Shown: in pieces, positions 1 to 8,444 of the stretch
Position numbering within the stretch: position 1 is the stretch's first letter
Layout: the number at the start of each line of letters is the position of its first letter
Assembly: GCA_027485145.1 (NCBI GenBank)
Contig: JAIXRO010000076.1
Coordinates: 1-33,504 of the forward strand
DNA from: Hyphomonadaceae bacterium
Lineage (GTDB): Bacteria; Pseudomonadota; Alphaproteobacteria; Caulobacterales; Hyphomonadaceae
Reading direction: 5' to 3'
Length of the DNA: 33,504 bases
Program-made: the position numbers and the translations under genes
Notes under the pieces: model-generated
Told to the model about the DNA's origin: nothing
The model's input: only the letters and a program-made list of their open reading frames with translations
The model's database searches: none

Positions 1-47
1 GACAAATACCTACGTCCCAGACCGGGAACCTTTGGCGGCCTCGGTTT

Positions 48-956
48 TCAAGCGAGGCGTTCGGAGGGATAGTGCGGATAGCTGGCCTTCATCACCCCGT
101 GATTGAGCAACATCTCGGCGAGTTGCTTTTCGCCCTTTGCATCGAAAATGCGGGTACGCACCCAGTAATTCTCGACGCGGCGCGATTCCGAAAGAGCGAC
201 GATCTCGCGGCGAAGCAGGTAGTCCTGCCCGACGAAGAGCGGCCCTTCGATCATCCGGATCTCAAGATCGGCGAAGAGGCCGATGCTGGGGTTCTTCACC
301 GGGAAGCGCGCACCGTGACTTGAGTAGTTTGCCAGTACACTGACCATCTCGAGCGGGATGACCGCGCGGCCCCACGGGGAGGCGCCTGCATCGGAATACA
401 TCGGATCGGTCTCGGTGATGACCTTGAGCTTGTCGGCCAGCGAAAAGGGATAGAGGTCGCCCATGTGCTGGTCCGGGCCCATGCGGACGATCTCGTCGTC
501 GCGTCCGGTCATGCCGACGTTGAGGTCGGCAAGAATGACGAGATCTCCCGCCGGGCGAAGGGCCTTGAGGCGCCCTTCGAGCAGGGTTTCACCGTGATCG
601 GGCCCGACACTGGCGCTGGCTTCCAGCACAGGCGTGCCATCCGCCTTGAATGCGCGGGCCGCCGTGCGCGTGGCATTCGGCGCGGGCTCGTCGATTTCCG
701 CCCAGACCTCTTCGCCTTCAAACGCCATGTTGAGGAAGTGACAGGAGAAGCAACCCTGTTCGAACCAGGCCCGGCCCCAAACATCAGCGAGCAACGGCAC
801 GAACTGGGAAAAATGCGTCGGCCCTTCGATAGGGCCTGCCTTGATGCCGAGGCGCGCAGCTTCCGCATCGTCGTGCAGCGACTTATGGCCCGCATACTTC
901 TGTTCGGTCAGCAGGTTCACCGGGCGCCGAAGCGCGCCTTTCAGGATCTCGGTCAT
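48..956 (-). CDS. Hypothetical protein, possible MaoC/hot-dog-like fold
   Basis: A 302-residue soluble protein with no signal peptide or clear membrane segment. I do not recognise a named family with certainty. Its first half (residues about 20-120) has features seen in MaoC/hot-dog proteins: a segment KAGPIEGPTHFSQF, then GEEVWAEI followed by a stretch in which the small-molecule side would pack. That assignment is a guess from pattern only. I chose the ATG at 956 (protein begins MTEILKG) because a strong GGGGGAGA ribosome site sits just upstream; the in-frame ATG ten codons earlier would place that site inside the gene. It lies 45 bases downstream of the MFS gene on the same strand, so it may be the last gene of a kinase-MFS-hypothetical transcription unit. 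Function is unassigned. Confidence 0.8.
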   Translation of the reverse strand: MTEILKGALRRPVNLLTEQKYAGHKSLHDDAEAARLGIKAGPIEGPTHFSQFVPLLADVWGRAWFEQGCFSCHFLNMAFEGEEVWAEIDEPAPNATRTAARAFKADGTPVLEASASVGPDHGETLLEGRLKALRPAGDLVILADLNVGMTGRDDEIVRMGPDQHMGDLYPFSLADKLKVITETDPMYSDAGASPWGRAVIPLEMVSVLANYSSHGARFPVKNPSIGLFADLEIRMIEGPLFVGQDYLLRREIVALSESRRVENYWVRTRIFDAKGEKQLAEMLLNHGVMKASYPHYPSERLA

Positions 957-1001
957 GGTCTCTCCCCCTTTTCTCCAGTTTGCCATTGGCGGCGCCCGCC
1001 G

Positions 1002-2237
1002 TCATCCCGTCTTGCGGCGCGCGGGGTCAAACCGCAGGCCGATGAAGGAAAGCATGACCAGCAAGGCCGAGAGTGACGCCGTGAGCAGCGCCGTTCCATG
1101 CCAGCCTTCATGCTCGTAAACGTAGGTCGCCGCCCAACTTGCAGCTCCGCCACCGATGAACATCAGAACGATATAGGCCGTCATCAGACGTGTACGCACG
1201 CCGGGCGGCAGCGTGAGGAATGTCATCCGTCCGGTGATGTCGATCAGCGGGCCGACAAGGTTCATCGCGACGATGGGGATCAGCAACAGCCAGAGGCTAT
1301 GGCCGAACAGCCCAAGCAGGCAGACTGCCACGAACTGAACCAGGGAAATGATGACGCGCGCCCGGCGCGGGCCCGTTCGGTCCGCCCAGGCGCCGAGCGT
1401 GGGCGTGGTAAAGAGGTTCAACAGTGAAACGGCCGCCAGATAGCCAACCGTGTCAGCGCCGTAGCCCATCTCGGGACTCGTGAGGTGCAGGCCGAGACCC
1501 AACCAGACCGCGAGGAAAATGCCAAAGCCAAGGCCCTGTATCGCGCCGGAAAGCAGAACTTCCGGATACTGACGAACAATCGGGAACACCGACAACACGA
1601 GCGAAAAATAGTTGAAGGGCGGCGGCGGCCCATCGGTCTTCTCCCGTCCTTCCATGAGGCGTGGTAACAGCAGCGTCACCAGAAACATGACACTCGCGGC
1701 GCCGTAATAGACCCAGCGCCAGCCAAGGTGTTCACCGACCCAGCCGGCGCCCACCCGGGCAACGAGGATTCCCGCGATCACGCCAGTTGTCAGCGTGGCC
1801 GTCGCTTGACCGAGCCTATGCGGCTCAACCCGCTTCGAGGCATAGGCGGGCAGCAGGTAAGGCGTGATCGTCGAGAAGCCGAGAAAGGTGGAGCCCGCAA
1901 CGAACATCCAGAAGGAAGACGCAAACGCCATGACGCAGAGCCCGGCGAGTTGACCCGCCGCAAACATCGTCGCCAGTTCGCGGTTTCCGAACCGGTCACC
2001 CAGCGGGAGCAGGAAGAAGATGCCGGCAGCGAGCGCGATCTGGTTCAGCGCTGGCACCAGTCCGATCTCGGACGGCGACACGCCAAAATCCTTCGCGACG
2101 AGCGCGATGATCGGATGGATGTAATAAGCGTTCGCCGTTACGACCGCTCCGGCAAAGGCCAGCAGGAACAGCTCGCGCTGCGTGAGCAGCTTTCGTCCGG
2201 CCGCCTCGCCTGGCGAGGCCGGCGTGGGGGGCGTCAC
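1002..2237 (-). CDS. MFS transporter
   Basis: A 411-residue integral inner-membrane protein with about 12 hydrophobic segments and a charged cytoplasmic loop near the middle (LMEGREKTDGPPPPF). The loop between the second and third helices carries LGDRFGNRE, matching the GxxxDRxGRR signature of major facilitator transporters, and WADRTGPRRAR is the equivalent in the second half. It probably exports or imports a small molecule by proton antiport; the drug/metabolite:H+ (DHA1) group is the likeliest, but the substrate cannot be read. The start is taken as GTG at 2237, whose GTGA overlaps the TGA of the upstream kinase gene, implying translational coupling. The same frame stays open 103 codons further upstream, but that part lies inside the kinase gene and has no transporter character. 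Confidence 0.9.
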   Translation of the reverse strand: MTPPTPASPGEAAGRKLLTQRELFLLAFAGAVVTANAYYIHPIIALVAKDFGVSPSEIGLVPALNQIALAAGIFFLLPLGDRFGNRELATMFAAGQLAGLCVMAFASSFWMFVAGSTFLGFSTITPYLLPAYASKRVEPHRLGQATATLTTGVIAGILVARVGAGWVGEHLGWRWVYYGAASVMFLVTLLLPRLMEGREKTDGPPPPFNYFSLVLSVFPIVRQYPEVLLSGAIQGLGFGIFLAVWLGLGLHLTSPEMGYGADTVGYLAAVSLLNLFTTPTLGAWADRTGPRRARVIISLVQFVAVCLLGLFGHSLWLLLIPIVAMNLVGPLIDITGRMTFLTLPPGVRTRLMTAYIVLMFIGGGAASWAATYVYEHEGWHGTALLTASLSALLVMLSFIGLRFDPARRKTG

Positions 2238-3322
2238 CCCTCCATTCCAGCGCGCCGTGCATACTCCGCCGCAAAACGCGCCAGCGGCACGACACGGGCC
2301 GCGTTTGACTCGGCATTGGCGCTGTTGGCGGTCCCGTCGCGCACCCGGCCGATGATCCCCTGCAGGATGCCGGCAAGGCGGAAGGCGTTGTAGGCAAAGT
2401 AATAATCGAGTTCCGGCAGGCCCTTGCGGCCGGTATGGGCGCAGTACATCGCAACGTATTCTTCCATCGTCGGGATGCCCCAGGCCTTCAGGTCCGGGAT
2501 CGCCATGATCGAGCCGCGCGTGGAGTCTCCCGGCGGCATGACCCAATTCATCAGGTGATAGGAAAAGTCCGCGATCGGATCACCGAGCGTGCAGAGTTCC
2601 CAGTCAAGAACGGCAATGACGCGCGGCTCGGTCGGGTGGAGCACCATGTTGTCGAGCCGGTAATCACCATGCACGATCGTGGTCATGTCGCCGGGCGGGA
2701 TGTTCTTCGGCAGCCACTCGATCAGCTTTTCCATTTCCGGAATGTGGATCGTCTCGGAGGCCTTGTACTGCTTGGTCCACCGGTGGATCTGGCGGGCCAC
2801 ATAATCGCCCTCCTTGCCGTAGCCTTCGAGGCCGGCCTTCTTCCAGTCCACGTTGTGCAGGTCGGCGAAGGTCTTGATCTTCGCTTCGTAGATCTTGCGG
2901 CGCATCGCGGGCTCATAGTCCGGCAAGGTGCCATCCCAGAGGATGCGGCCTTCCATCATGTCCATGATGTAGAACATCGTGCCGACGACACTGTCGTCCG
3001 TGCACAGACCGTAAGGCCGCGCCACAGGATAGCCGAGCGGGTAGAGCGCGCTGATGATCGTAAACTCGCGGTCCACGGCGTGCGCGCTGGGCAAGAGGTT
3101 GCCGGGCGGCTTGCGGCGCATGACGTATTTCTTGTTCGGCGTCACGAGCTGGTAGGTCGGGTTCGACTGACCGCCCTTGAACTGGCGCACTTCGAGCGGG
3201 CCCTCATAACCCTCGACGTGCGCTTCCATCCAGGCGGCGAGGTTCGCCTCGTTGAACTTGTGGCTGTCCACCACCGGCTTTGTGCCTGAAAACAGGTCCT
3301 GTGCGTTTACCGCCTCTGCCAT
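2234..3322 (-). CDS. Phosphotransferase family protein (APH/choline kinase-like, ACAD10/11 N-domain type)
   Basis: A 362-residue protein with the bacterial aminoglycoside-phosphotransferase/protein-kinase-like fold. The catalytic loop IVHGDYRLDNMV (HxDxxxxN) is near residue 220 and the metal-binding VLDWELCTLGDP follows about 30 residues later; both are intact. The N-terminal RQFKGGQSNPTYQL and YVMRRKPPG form the nucleotide-binding loop and lysine region. This subgroup resembles the kinase domain fused to acyl-CoA dehydrogenases in ACAD10/11, which acts on 4-hydroxyacyl-CoAs. Antibiotic resistance is therefore unlikely, and an acyl-CoA-related substrate is an inference. The start at 3322 (MAEAVN) follows a GGGAGA site; an earlier in-frame start at 3367 is less supported. 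Its stop overlaps the MFS start by 4 bases. Confidence 0.9.
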   Translation of the reverse strand: MAEAVNAQDLFSGTKPVVDSHKFNEANLAAWMEAHVEGYEGPLEVRQFKGGQSNPTYQLVTPNKKYVMRRKPPGNLLPSAHAVDREFTIISALYPLGYPVARPYGLCTDDSVVGTMFYIMDMMEGRILWDGTLPDYEPAMRRKIYEAKIKTFADLHNVDWKKAGLEGYGKEGDYVARQIHRWTKQYKASETIHIPEMEKLIEWLPKNIPPGDMTTIVHGDYRLDNMVLHPTEPRVIAVLDWELCTLGDPIADFSYHLMNWVMPPGDSTRGSIMAIPDLKAWGIPTMEEYVAMYCAHTGRKGLPELDYYFAYNAFRLAGILQGIIGRVRDGTANSANAESNAARVVPLARFAAEYARRAGMEG

Positions 3323-3434
3323 GCCGCTCTCCCTAAATTCTGCCGGATTCTGGACCCTACCATACAATCATGGCCCGGCACGCCAAGACCTGCCCCCGCG
3401 TCGCCAGTGCCGGGATAGATGCGAGGAGATTGAG

Positions 3435-4028
3435 TTGACCATCCGCCTCATGGCCCTGTTTCTTCTGATGTTTTCCAGCACGCCCTTGACGACGCAGGCG
3501 CAGGCCCTTGATCCGGACGGCCGCATCCGTCCTGCACTGCTGGAGCGCGCCGCCGAGGCGATGTACGCGTTCGGACACGACGGCCATGCCACCGGCAAGC
3601 TCGTGGTCGTCGATTACAGCCTGCATTCCAGCCAGGAGCGTCTGTTCGTGGTGGACCTCGAGACCGGCGCGGTCAGCGCTTTTCGCGCGGCCCACGGGCT
3701 GGGCTCGGACAGCGATCATGACGGCTTTCTCGACAGCTTCTCCAGCGTTGCGGGATCTCAGGCGAGTCCCGAGGGCATCTTCCGCCTTGCCGAAGAATAC
3801 ACCGGCAAGCATGGCCAGTCCTTCCGTCTCGATGGCCTCGGCGAATCGAACAAGACATCGCGGGCGCGGGCAATTGTCATTCACGCCGCCAGGTATGCCG
3901 AACCCGGTTTCCTGAGGCAGCATGGAAAGCTCGGGCGTTCCAACGGCTGCATCGTGTTCTCGAAATCCGATCTTGCCCGGTTCATCGAGGCGGTGCCCGA
4001 AGGGACGTTGATCTTCGTGGGCAAATAG
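3435..4028 (+). CDS. Murein L,D-transpeptidase catalytic domain protein (YkuD_2 type)
   Basis: About 197 residues with a secretion signal (hydrophobic LMALFLLMF core, likely cleavage after TQAQA), then a domain ending in AIVIHAARY...SNGCIVF. The histidine and the SxGC cysteine correspond to the catalytic pair of L,D-transpeptidases; the layout fits the YkuD_2 branch (murein L,D-transpeptidase catalytic domain family). Such enzymes act in the periplasm on peptidoglycan stem peptides; whether this one cross-links, anchors proteins or cleaves is unknown. The start is placed at TTG 3435 because GAGGAG at 3423-3428 is 6 bases upstream; the ATG at 3450 would be 21 bases from it. The gene diverges from the kinase gene and converges on the PsiE gene, ending 10 bases from it. 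Confidence 0.85.
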   Translation: MTIRLMALFLLMFSSTPLTTQAQALDPDGRIRPALLERAAEAMYAFGHDGHATGKLVVVDYSLHSSQERLFVVDLETGAVSAFRAAHGLGSDSDHDGFLDSFSSVAGSQASPEGIFRLAEEYTGKHGQSFRLDGLGESNKTSRARAIVIHAARYAEPGFLRQHGKLGRSNGCIVFSKSDLARFIEAVPEGTLIFVGK

Positions 4029-4038
4029 TCAGACCGCG

Positions 4039-4446
4039 TCAGTTGCGCTTGGCAAAGCCCACAACAACAACGGCGACCGCGAGGATCAGCACGGCGGCCG
4101 CCTCGAGCACGACTTTTTCCGGCGCCATATCCTTGCCCTGCAGCACGATCAGGCGCGCGATGGCCGTGATCGCGATGAAAATCGGATAGACGAAAGGCGA
4201 ACCGACCCCGGTGTAAAAGACGGCAATCATGCTGATGACTTCGACATACAGGAACATCAGCAGGATGTCGGCAAGGCCGACTTCCCGGGCCAGATAGATG
4301 CTCCAGACTTCCGTGCCCGCCGCGACGATCGTCATGAGCGCGGTCAGCACCAGCAACGCCCGCTCGATCAATTTGAAGAGCGGCACGGCGAAAGGGCTGC
4401 GAATGGGCGCGGTCGGAGATGAAATGTCTGATTCGCGCTGCGCCAT
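4039..4446 (-). CDS. PsiE-family (phosphate-starvation-inducible E) membrane protein
   Basis: A 135-residue inner-membrane protein with four hydrophobic segments at about residues 27-47, 60-80, 88-103 and 113-131. The LADILLMFLYVEVISMI segment and the following FVYPIFIAITAIARLIV pattern match the PsiE family, and the length agrees with E. coli PsiE (about 136). In E. coli the gene is induced by phosphate starvation, but the molecular function is not known; no Pho-box was identified here. An AGGGAG ribosome site precedes the ATG. It is transcribed toward the L,D-transpeptidase gene and diverges from the DUF3297 gene, so it is probably monocistronic. Confidence 0.85.
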   Translation of the reverse strand: MAQRESDISSPTAPIRSPFAVPLFKLIERALLVLTALMTIVAAGTEVWSIYLAREVGLADILLMFLYVEVISMIAVFYTGVGSPFVYPIFIAITAIARLIVLQGKDMAPEKVVLEAAAVLILAVAVVVVGFAKRN

Positions 4447-4541
4447 GGCCGAACTCCCTGTTGATCCAGACTTAGACTTTTGAAGGCACGCGGCAACCGG
4501 GGGCTTGAAACCAGGCGGCCTGCCCGGCTAAACCCCCGCGC

Positions 4542-4790
4542 ATGACCGATACCCCTCCCGACCGTCTTTCCGTGAATCCGCGTAGTCCATACTACAATTA
4601 CGACGTGCTCATCCGAGGCGTCGGCGTGCGCTTCAAGGGCGAGGAGAAGACGACTGTCGAGGAATATTGCGTGTCGGAAGGCTGGATCAAGCTGACCGCC
4701 GGGAAGGCCGTGGACCGTAAGGGCAATCCTTTGACTCTGACCTTCAAGGGGCCTGTCGAAGTCTGGTTCAAGGATGAACCAGCGGCCTGA
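4542..4790 (+). CDS. DUF3297 family protein
   Basis: An 82-residue soluble protein starting MTDTPPDRLSVNPRSP and containing the family's VEEYCVSEGWI and KAVDRKGNPLT motifs, ending with VEVWFKDE. DUF3297 proteins of about 80 residues are common in Proteobacteria and have no established role. The whole family length is present, so the gene looks intact. No good ribosome site is visible before the ATG; the upstream bases are C-rich (aacccccgcgc). It diverges from the PsiE gene across 95 bases, and the next supported gene downstream is the DUF6090 protein. Confidence 0.9.
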   Translation: MTDTPPDRLSVNPRSPYYNYDVLIRGVGVRFKGEEKTTVEEYCVSEGWIKLTAGKAVDRKGNPLTLTFKGPVEVWFKDEPAA

Positions 4791-4877
4791 GCCGCACCAG
4801 TTTCGCAAAGACAGCCAAAAAGTCCTGTGCTAGCCCTGACATGTCGGGGACACGGCAGGGAGGCATGACACTTCACG

Positions 4878-5006
4878 ATGCCCGAAATGGCTGACCCCGT
4901 CATCGACGCGCTCGACGAGAATTTTTGGGCAGACCAGATGGCCCGGACAAGGGTCGTTTCATCTCCTGTGCCTCCGGCAACCCTTGAAACAGATGCAAAC
5001 CCGTGA
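4878..5006 (+). CDS. Possible small upstream ORF (42 aa) overlapping the DUF6090 gene
   Basis: An open frame of 42 codons beginning MPEMADPVIDALDENFW and ending ATLETDANP, whose TGA overlaps the GTG start of the next gene in the arrangement GTGA. A GGGAGG sequence at about 4858-4863 lies 14 bases before the ATG, which is long; the same site is better spaced for an alternative 9-codon frame starting at 4865. The peptide is acidic with no recognised domain. It could be a leader that couples translation to the membrane protein, which otherwise lacks a good ribosome site, or simply a chance open frame in the 212 bases between genes. Confidence 0.25.
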   Translation: MPEMADPVIDALDENFWADQMARTRVVSSPVPPATLETDANP

Positions 5007-5719
5007 TCCTCCGCCGCCTCGCTGACGCCTTTCGTAGGCAGGACTGGTTCGCAGTCGCGCTGGAAACGCTGATTGTAGTGCTCGGCGTCTTCATCGGTCT
5101 GCAGGTCAACAACTGGAACGAGGCGCGCAAGCAGGCAGACCTGCAGGCAAAATTGCTGGAACGGCTCGAAGAAGAATTCAAGGTCCTCGAACCCGTGGTG
5201 GCTGACCTCGTGGTCTTCTCCAAGTCGGCGCAACAGAGCACAGCGGACGTCGTCAACGCCTTGCGCGAGGAAACGCCGCCTGCGGACGAAGCGGCGTTCC
5301 GCCAGGCGCTCGGCCGCGCGAATTGGGCGCTGAGCGTGCCGCAGGTCGCCGCCGCCTATTCCGAACTCGTGTCCACCGGGCGTCTGGCCGACATTCGCAA
5401 TGTCGAACTTCGCCGGGCCTTGATCCGCTACGGCGACGCACACGAAAGGCTTGAGCGGACCTATCCGGTCGCAATGACTCTCATCTTTGCTCCGGACTCG
5501 AACTATTACCGCGCCGTAAACTGGAACATGGATACGGCCACATGGACCGGACAGGGGGCCATCCTATCCTACGACTGGGAGTTGCTGCGCGCCTCCCGCG
5601 CCGAGATGCAGTCCTGGGTCACGTTTCAGTATGACCTCGCGCTGTTCGCGGAAGCGGAACTTGTGGAGATCCGGTCGATCCTGTCGATCCTCGCCGAGGA
5701 AACGGATTCCGGCGCCTAG
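5003..5719 (+). CDS. DUF6090-like membrane-anchored protein
   Basis: A 238-residue protein with a short basic N-terminus (MILRRLADAFRRQDW), one transmembrane segment (ALETLIVVLGVFIGLQV, residues about 19-35) and then NNWNEARKQADLQAK leading into a long, mostly helical domain with coiled-coil character. This N-terminal layout, with the G(L/I)QVxNWNE sequence after the helix, is typical of a widespread uncharacterised family (DUF6090) in alphaproteobacteria and Bacteroidetes. No enzyme motif is visible. The start is GTG 5003, consistent with family N-termini, but its ribosome site is weak; the overlapping small ORF may supply coupling. The stop overlaps the purD stop on the opposite strand by two bases. 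Confidence 0.8.
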   Translation: MILRRLADAFRRQDWFAVALETLIVVLGVFIGLQVNNWNEARKQADLQAKLLERLEEEFKVLEPVVADLVVFSKSAQQSTADVVNALREETPPADEAAFRQALGRANWALSVPQVAAAYSELVSTGRLADIRNVELRRALIRYGDAHERLERTYPVAMTLIFAPDSNYYRAVNWNMDTATWTGQGAILSYDWELLRASRAEMQSWVTFQYDLALFAEAELVEIRSILSILAEETDSGA

Positions 5720-7002
5720 AGCGCCCGCCAACCGATATCGCGCCGGCAGAAGCCTTCCGGCCAATCAATCACATCGACCGCTGCATAGGCCCGGTCGACC
5801 GCTTCGCGCAGCGTGTCGCCGCTGGCGGTGACGTTCAGCACGCGCCCGCCCTTGGCGATGATCGCGCCATCCGGTCCGGCATCGGTGCCGGCATGAAAGA
5901 TGGTGACGCCCTCCAACTTGCCCGCGTCCTTCAGTCCGCGGATGGCGCTGCCCTTGCCATAGGCGCCGGGATAGCCCTTCGCCGCCAGCACGACCGTGGC
6001 GGCCGGCCTGAAGCGTTCCAGTTCGAACAGAGATTCGAACGCCGCCTCGTTTCCCTTGAGACCGCCCGTCGCGGACGCCAGGATCGCCGGGACGATATCA
6101 CCCGCCAGACCGGCCATCAGCACCTGGCATTCCGGATCGCCAAAGCGCGCGTTGAACTCAACGACTTTCGGACCTTCGGCGGTGACCATGATGCCGATGT
6201 AGAGCACGCCCTGATAGGGAATCTCGTCTTTCGCCATGCCCTTGAGCATGGGCTCGGCGATCTCACGCTTCACGCGCGCCATGATCTGTTCATTGACCAC
6301 TGGCGCCGGCGCGTATGCGCCCATGCCGCCCGTGTTGGGTCCGGTGTCGCCGTCACCCACGCGCTTGTGGTCCTGAGCCGCCGGCAGATACACAGCGCCC
6401 TTGCCATCGGTGATGACGAAGACGCTGGCTTCTTCGCCGTGCATGAATTCCTCGATCACGAGTGTCGCGGAGGCCGGTCCGAACTTGCCAGACAGCATCT
6501 CGTCGATCCCGGCGTCTGCTTCTGCCAGCGTTTCCGCGATTACGACGCCCTTGCCGGCCGCGAGCCCGTCAGCCTTCAGCACGTAGGGCGCGGTCATCGT
6601 GCGCAGGAAGGCCTTTGCGGGCGCCGCCTCGGTGAACTCGCCATAGGCGGCGGTCGGCACGCCGTACTTCATCATCCGCGCCTTGGAAAAGGCCTTTGAC
6701 GCCTCCAGCTGGGCCGCCTCGCGGCTCGGCCCGAACACATCGAAGCCGCGCGCGCGCAGGATGTCGGCAAGCCCCAGGGCAAGCGGTGCCTCCGGACCAA
6801 TAACGATGAGGTCGGGCTCGATCTGGAGCGCCAGCTTGACCAGCCCGTCCACATCGTCAGCGGCGACATCAAAGCAGGGACCGATCTCGTCCATGCCCGG
6901 GTTTCCGGGCGCAGAATGCACCACGTCCACAAGCGGCGACTGCGCCATTTTCCAGGCCAGCGCATGCTCACGCCCGCCCGATCCGATCAGGAGTATGTTC
7001 AT
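5716..7002 (-). CDS. purD: Phosphoribosylamine--glycine ligase (GAR synthetase)
   Basis: A 428-residue cytoplasmic ATP-grasp enzyme of purine biosynthesis that joins 5-phosphoribosylamine and glycine using ATP. It starts with the Rossmann-like MNILLIGSGGREHALAW and contains VIGPEAPLALGLAD, the ATP-grasp segment VLKADGLAAGKGVV, HKRVGDGDTGPNTGGMGAY and the family signature EFNARFGDPE. The length matches bacterial PurD (about 430) and no key motif is missing. It diverges from xseA with 43 bases between start codons; this purD/xseA neighbourhood is frequent in alphaproteobacteria. No strong Shine-Dalgarno sequence is seen before the ATG. Confidence 0.98.
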   Translation of the reverse strand: MNILLIGSGGREHALAWKMAQSPLVDVVHSAPGNPGMDEIGPCFDVAADDVDGLVKLALQIEPDLIVIGPEAPLALGLADILRARGFDVFGPSREAAQLEASKAFSKARMMKYGVPTAAYGEFTEAAPAKAFLRTMTAPYVLKADGLAAGKGVVIAETLAEADAGIDEMLSGKFGPASATLVIEEFMHGEEASVFVITDGKGAVYLPAAQDHKRVGDGDTGPNTGGMGAYAPAPVVNEQIMARVKREIAEPMLKGMAKDEIPYQGVLYIGIMVTAEGPKVVEFNARFGDPECQVLMAGLAGDIVPAILASATGGLKGNEAAFESLFELERFRPAATVVLAAKGYPGAYGKGSAIRGLKDAGKLEGVTIFHAGTDAGPDGAIIAKGGRVLNVTASGDTLREAVDRAYAAVDVIDWPEGFCRRDIGWRAL

Positions 7003-7045
7003 GGGGCGGCTTGATGCGCCCGGCGGCGCGTGGGATCAAGTCCTC

Positions 7046-8440
7046 ATGTCCGATTCAAGCCCCACCAATCAGGCCGAACTGACCGTCTCCGAACTCGCCG
7101 CGAGCCTGAAGCGGACGATCGAGACGAACTATGATCATGTGGTCGTCCGCGGCGAGCTGGGGCGCGTGACGATCGCGAAATCCGGGCACATGTACGCGGA
7201 CCTCAAAGACGACAAGGCCGTGCTGAATACGATCATGTGGCGCGGCCAGGTCGAGCGCCTGCCGTTCCGGCCGGAAGAAGGTCTCGAAGTGATCGCGACC
7301 GGGCGCCTGTCGACCTATGAAGGACGCTCCGCCTATCAGCTGATCGCGAGTTCCATGCGCCCCGCCGGCGCCGGCGCGCTGATGCAGTTGCTCGAAGAGA
7401 GCAAAAAGAAGCTGGCCGCCGAAGGCCTGTTCGACCCGAAGCACAAAAAGAAGCTGCCTTACCTGCCGCGCACGATCGGCGTGGTCACCTCGCCGACAGG
7501 GGCGGTGATCCGCGACATTCTCCACAGGATCCGCGATCGTTTCCCGGTCCGCGTCATCGTCTGGCCTGCCCTTGTGCAGGGTGAGCAGGCCGCCGCGCAG
7601 GTCGCCGCCGGTATACGGGGCTTCAACGCGATGACCGGCGCAGACCGGCCGGACGTGCTGATCGTGGCGCGCGGCGGCGGCTCGATCGAGGACCTCTGGC
7701 CCTTCAACGAGGAAATCGTTGTGCGCGCCGCGTTCGAAAGCGAGATTCCGCTGATTTCGGCTGTGGGCCACGAGACAGATACGACGCTGATCGACTATGT
7801 CTCCGACCAGCGGGCGCCGACGCCGACCGGTGCCGCAGAAATGGCCGTCCCGGTACGGACGGAACTTCTCTTGTCCACAAGCGAAAGCGGCGAGCGCCTG
7901 AAACGGGCGCTTTCGCGCGCGATGACACGTAGCCGCGACAAGCTGGCGGCGGCGCGCCTGCCCCGACCGGACATGCTGTTGCAGCCGGCAAGGCAGAGGT
8001 TGGATTTTGCGGCGGCAAACCTGCCGAAGGCGGCCCTCGCGCTGACCCAGAAGGCCCGCCTCAAGCTCTCGCGCCTCCAGCTTTCGCCGGCCATGCTCAA
8101 ATCGGAGATTCGACAAGGCTACAAGCGCCTGCGCGACGCCGCCGTGCGTGCGCGCCCGGCTCTGATGCGGCTCATCGACAGGCGCAAGACGGCGCTTGCC
8201 GCAGAAGCAAAGCTGCTGGAAACCCTTTCCTATCAGGCCACCTTGAAGCGCGGCTACGCGCTCGTGCGCGATAGTGATGGCCGCCTGATCCGATCCGCCG
8301 CCGTTGCGTCGGGTACGGAGCAGTTCAAGGTCAGCTTTGCGGACGGCGACGTGGCGGCCGCGCCGGTGGACGCGCCGTCCCCAAAGGCAAAGTCGCAATC
8401 TGCGCCGCGCAAGACCGGTCAGCAGGGAAGCCTTTTCTGA
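7046..8440 (+). CDS. xseA: Exodeoxyribonuclease VII large subunit
   Basis: A 464-residue large subunit of exonuclease VII, which with several XseB copies degrades single-stranded DNA from either end. The N-terminal OB-fold begins at LTVSELAASLKRTIE and includes VVVRGELGRVTIAKSGHMYADLKD split over the first 60 residues. The catalytic domain has GVVTSPTGAVIRDI, VARGGGSIEDLWPFN and SAVGHETDTTLIDYVSD, followed by a long helical region and a C-terminal LKRGYALVRD plus the terminal QGSLF typical of alphaproteobacterial members. The frame is open further upstream, but MSDSSPTNQ at 7046 agrees with family N-termini; a start at 7001 would overlap the purD start codon. xseB is not in this window. Confidence 0.97.
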   Translation: MSDSSPTNQAELTVSELAASLKRTIETNYDHVVVRGELGRVTIAKSGHMYADLKDDKAVLNTIMWRGQVERLPFRPEEGLEVIATGRLSTYEGRSAYQLIASSMRPAGAGALMQLLEESKKKLAAEGLFDPKHKKKLPYLPRTIGVVTSPTGAVIRDILHRIRDRFPVRVIVWPALVQGEQAAAQVAAGIRGFNAMTGADRPDVLIVARGGGSIEDLWPFNEEIVVRAAFESEIPLISAVGHETDTTLIDYVSDQRAPTPTGAAEMAVPVRTELLLSTSESGERLKRALSRAMTRSRDKLAAARLPRPDMLLQPARQRLDFAAANLPKAALALTQKARLKLSRLQLSPAMLKSEIRQGYKRLRDAAVRARPALMRLIDRRKTALAAEAKLLETLSYQATLKRGYALVRDSDGRLIRSAAVASGTEQFKVSFADGDVAAAPVDAPSPKAKSQSAPRKTGQQGSLF

Positions 8441-8444
8441 TCCG

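Noticed and set aside
1-47. Possible RNA or partial gene at the left edge
   Set aside because: Only 47 bases with a weak 4-base hairpin; nothing can be supported.
2238-2546. A 103-codon upstream extension of the MFS transporter frame
   Set aside because: It lies inside the kinase gene, is Arg/Pro-rich and has no transporter character; GTG 2237 gives a normal transporter with a 4-base coupling overlap.
6683-7045. N-terminal extension of xseA into the purD region
   Set aside because: It is antisense to purD and absent from known XseA proteins, which begin close to the LTVSEL motif.
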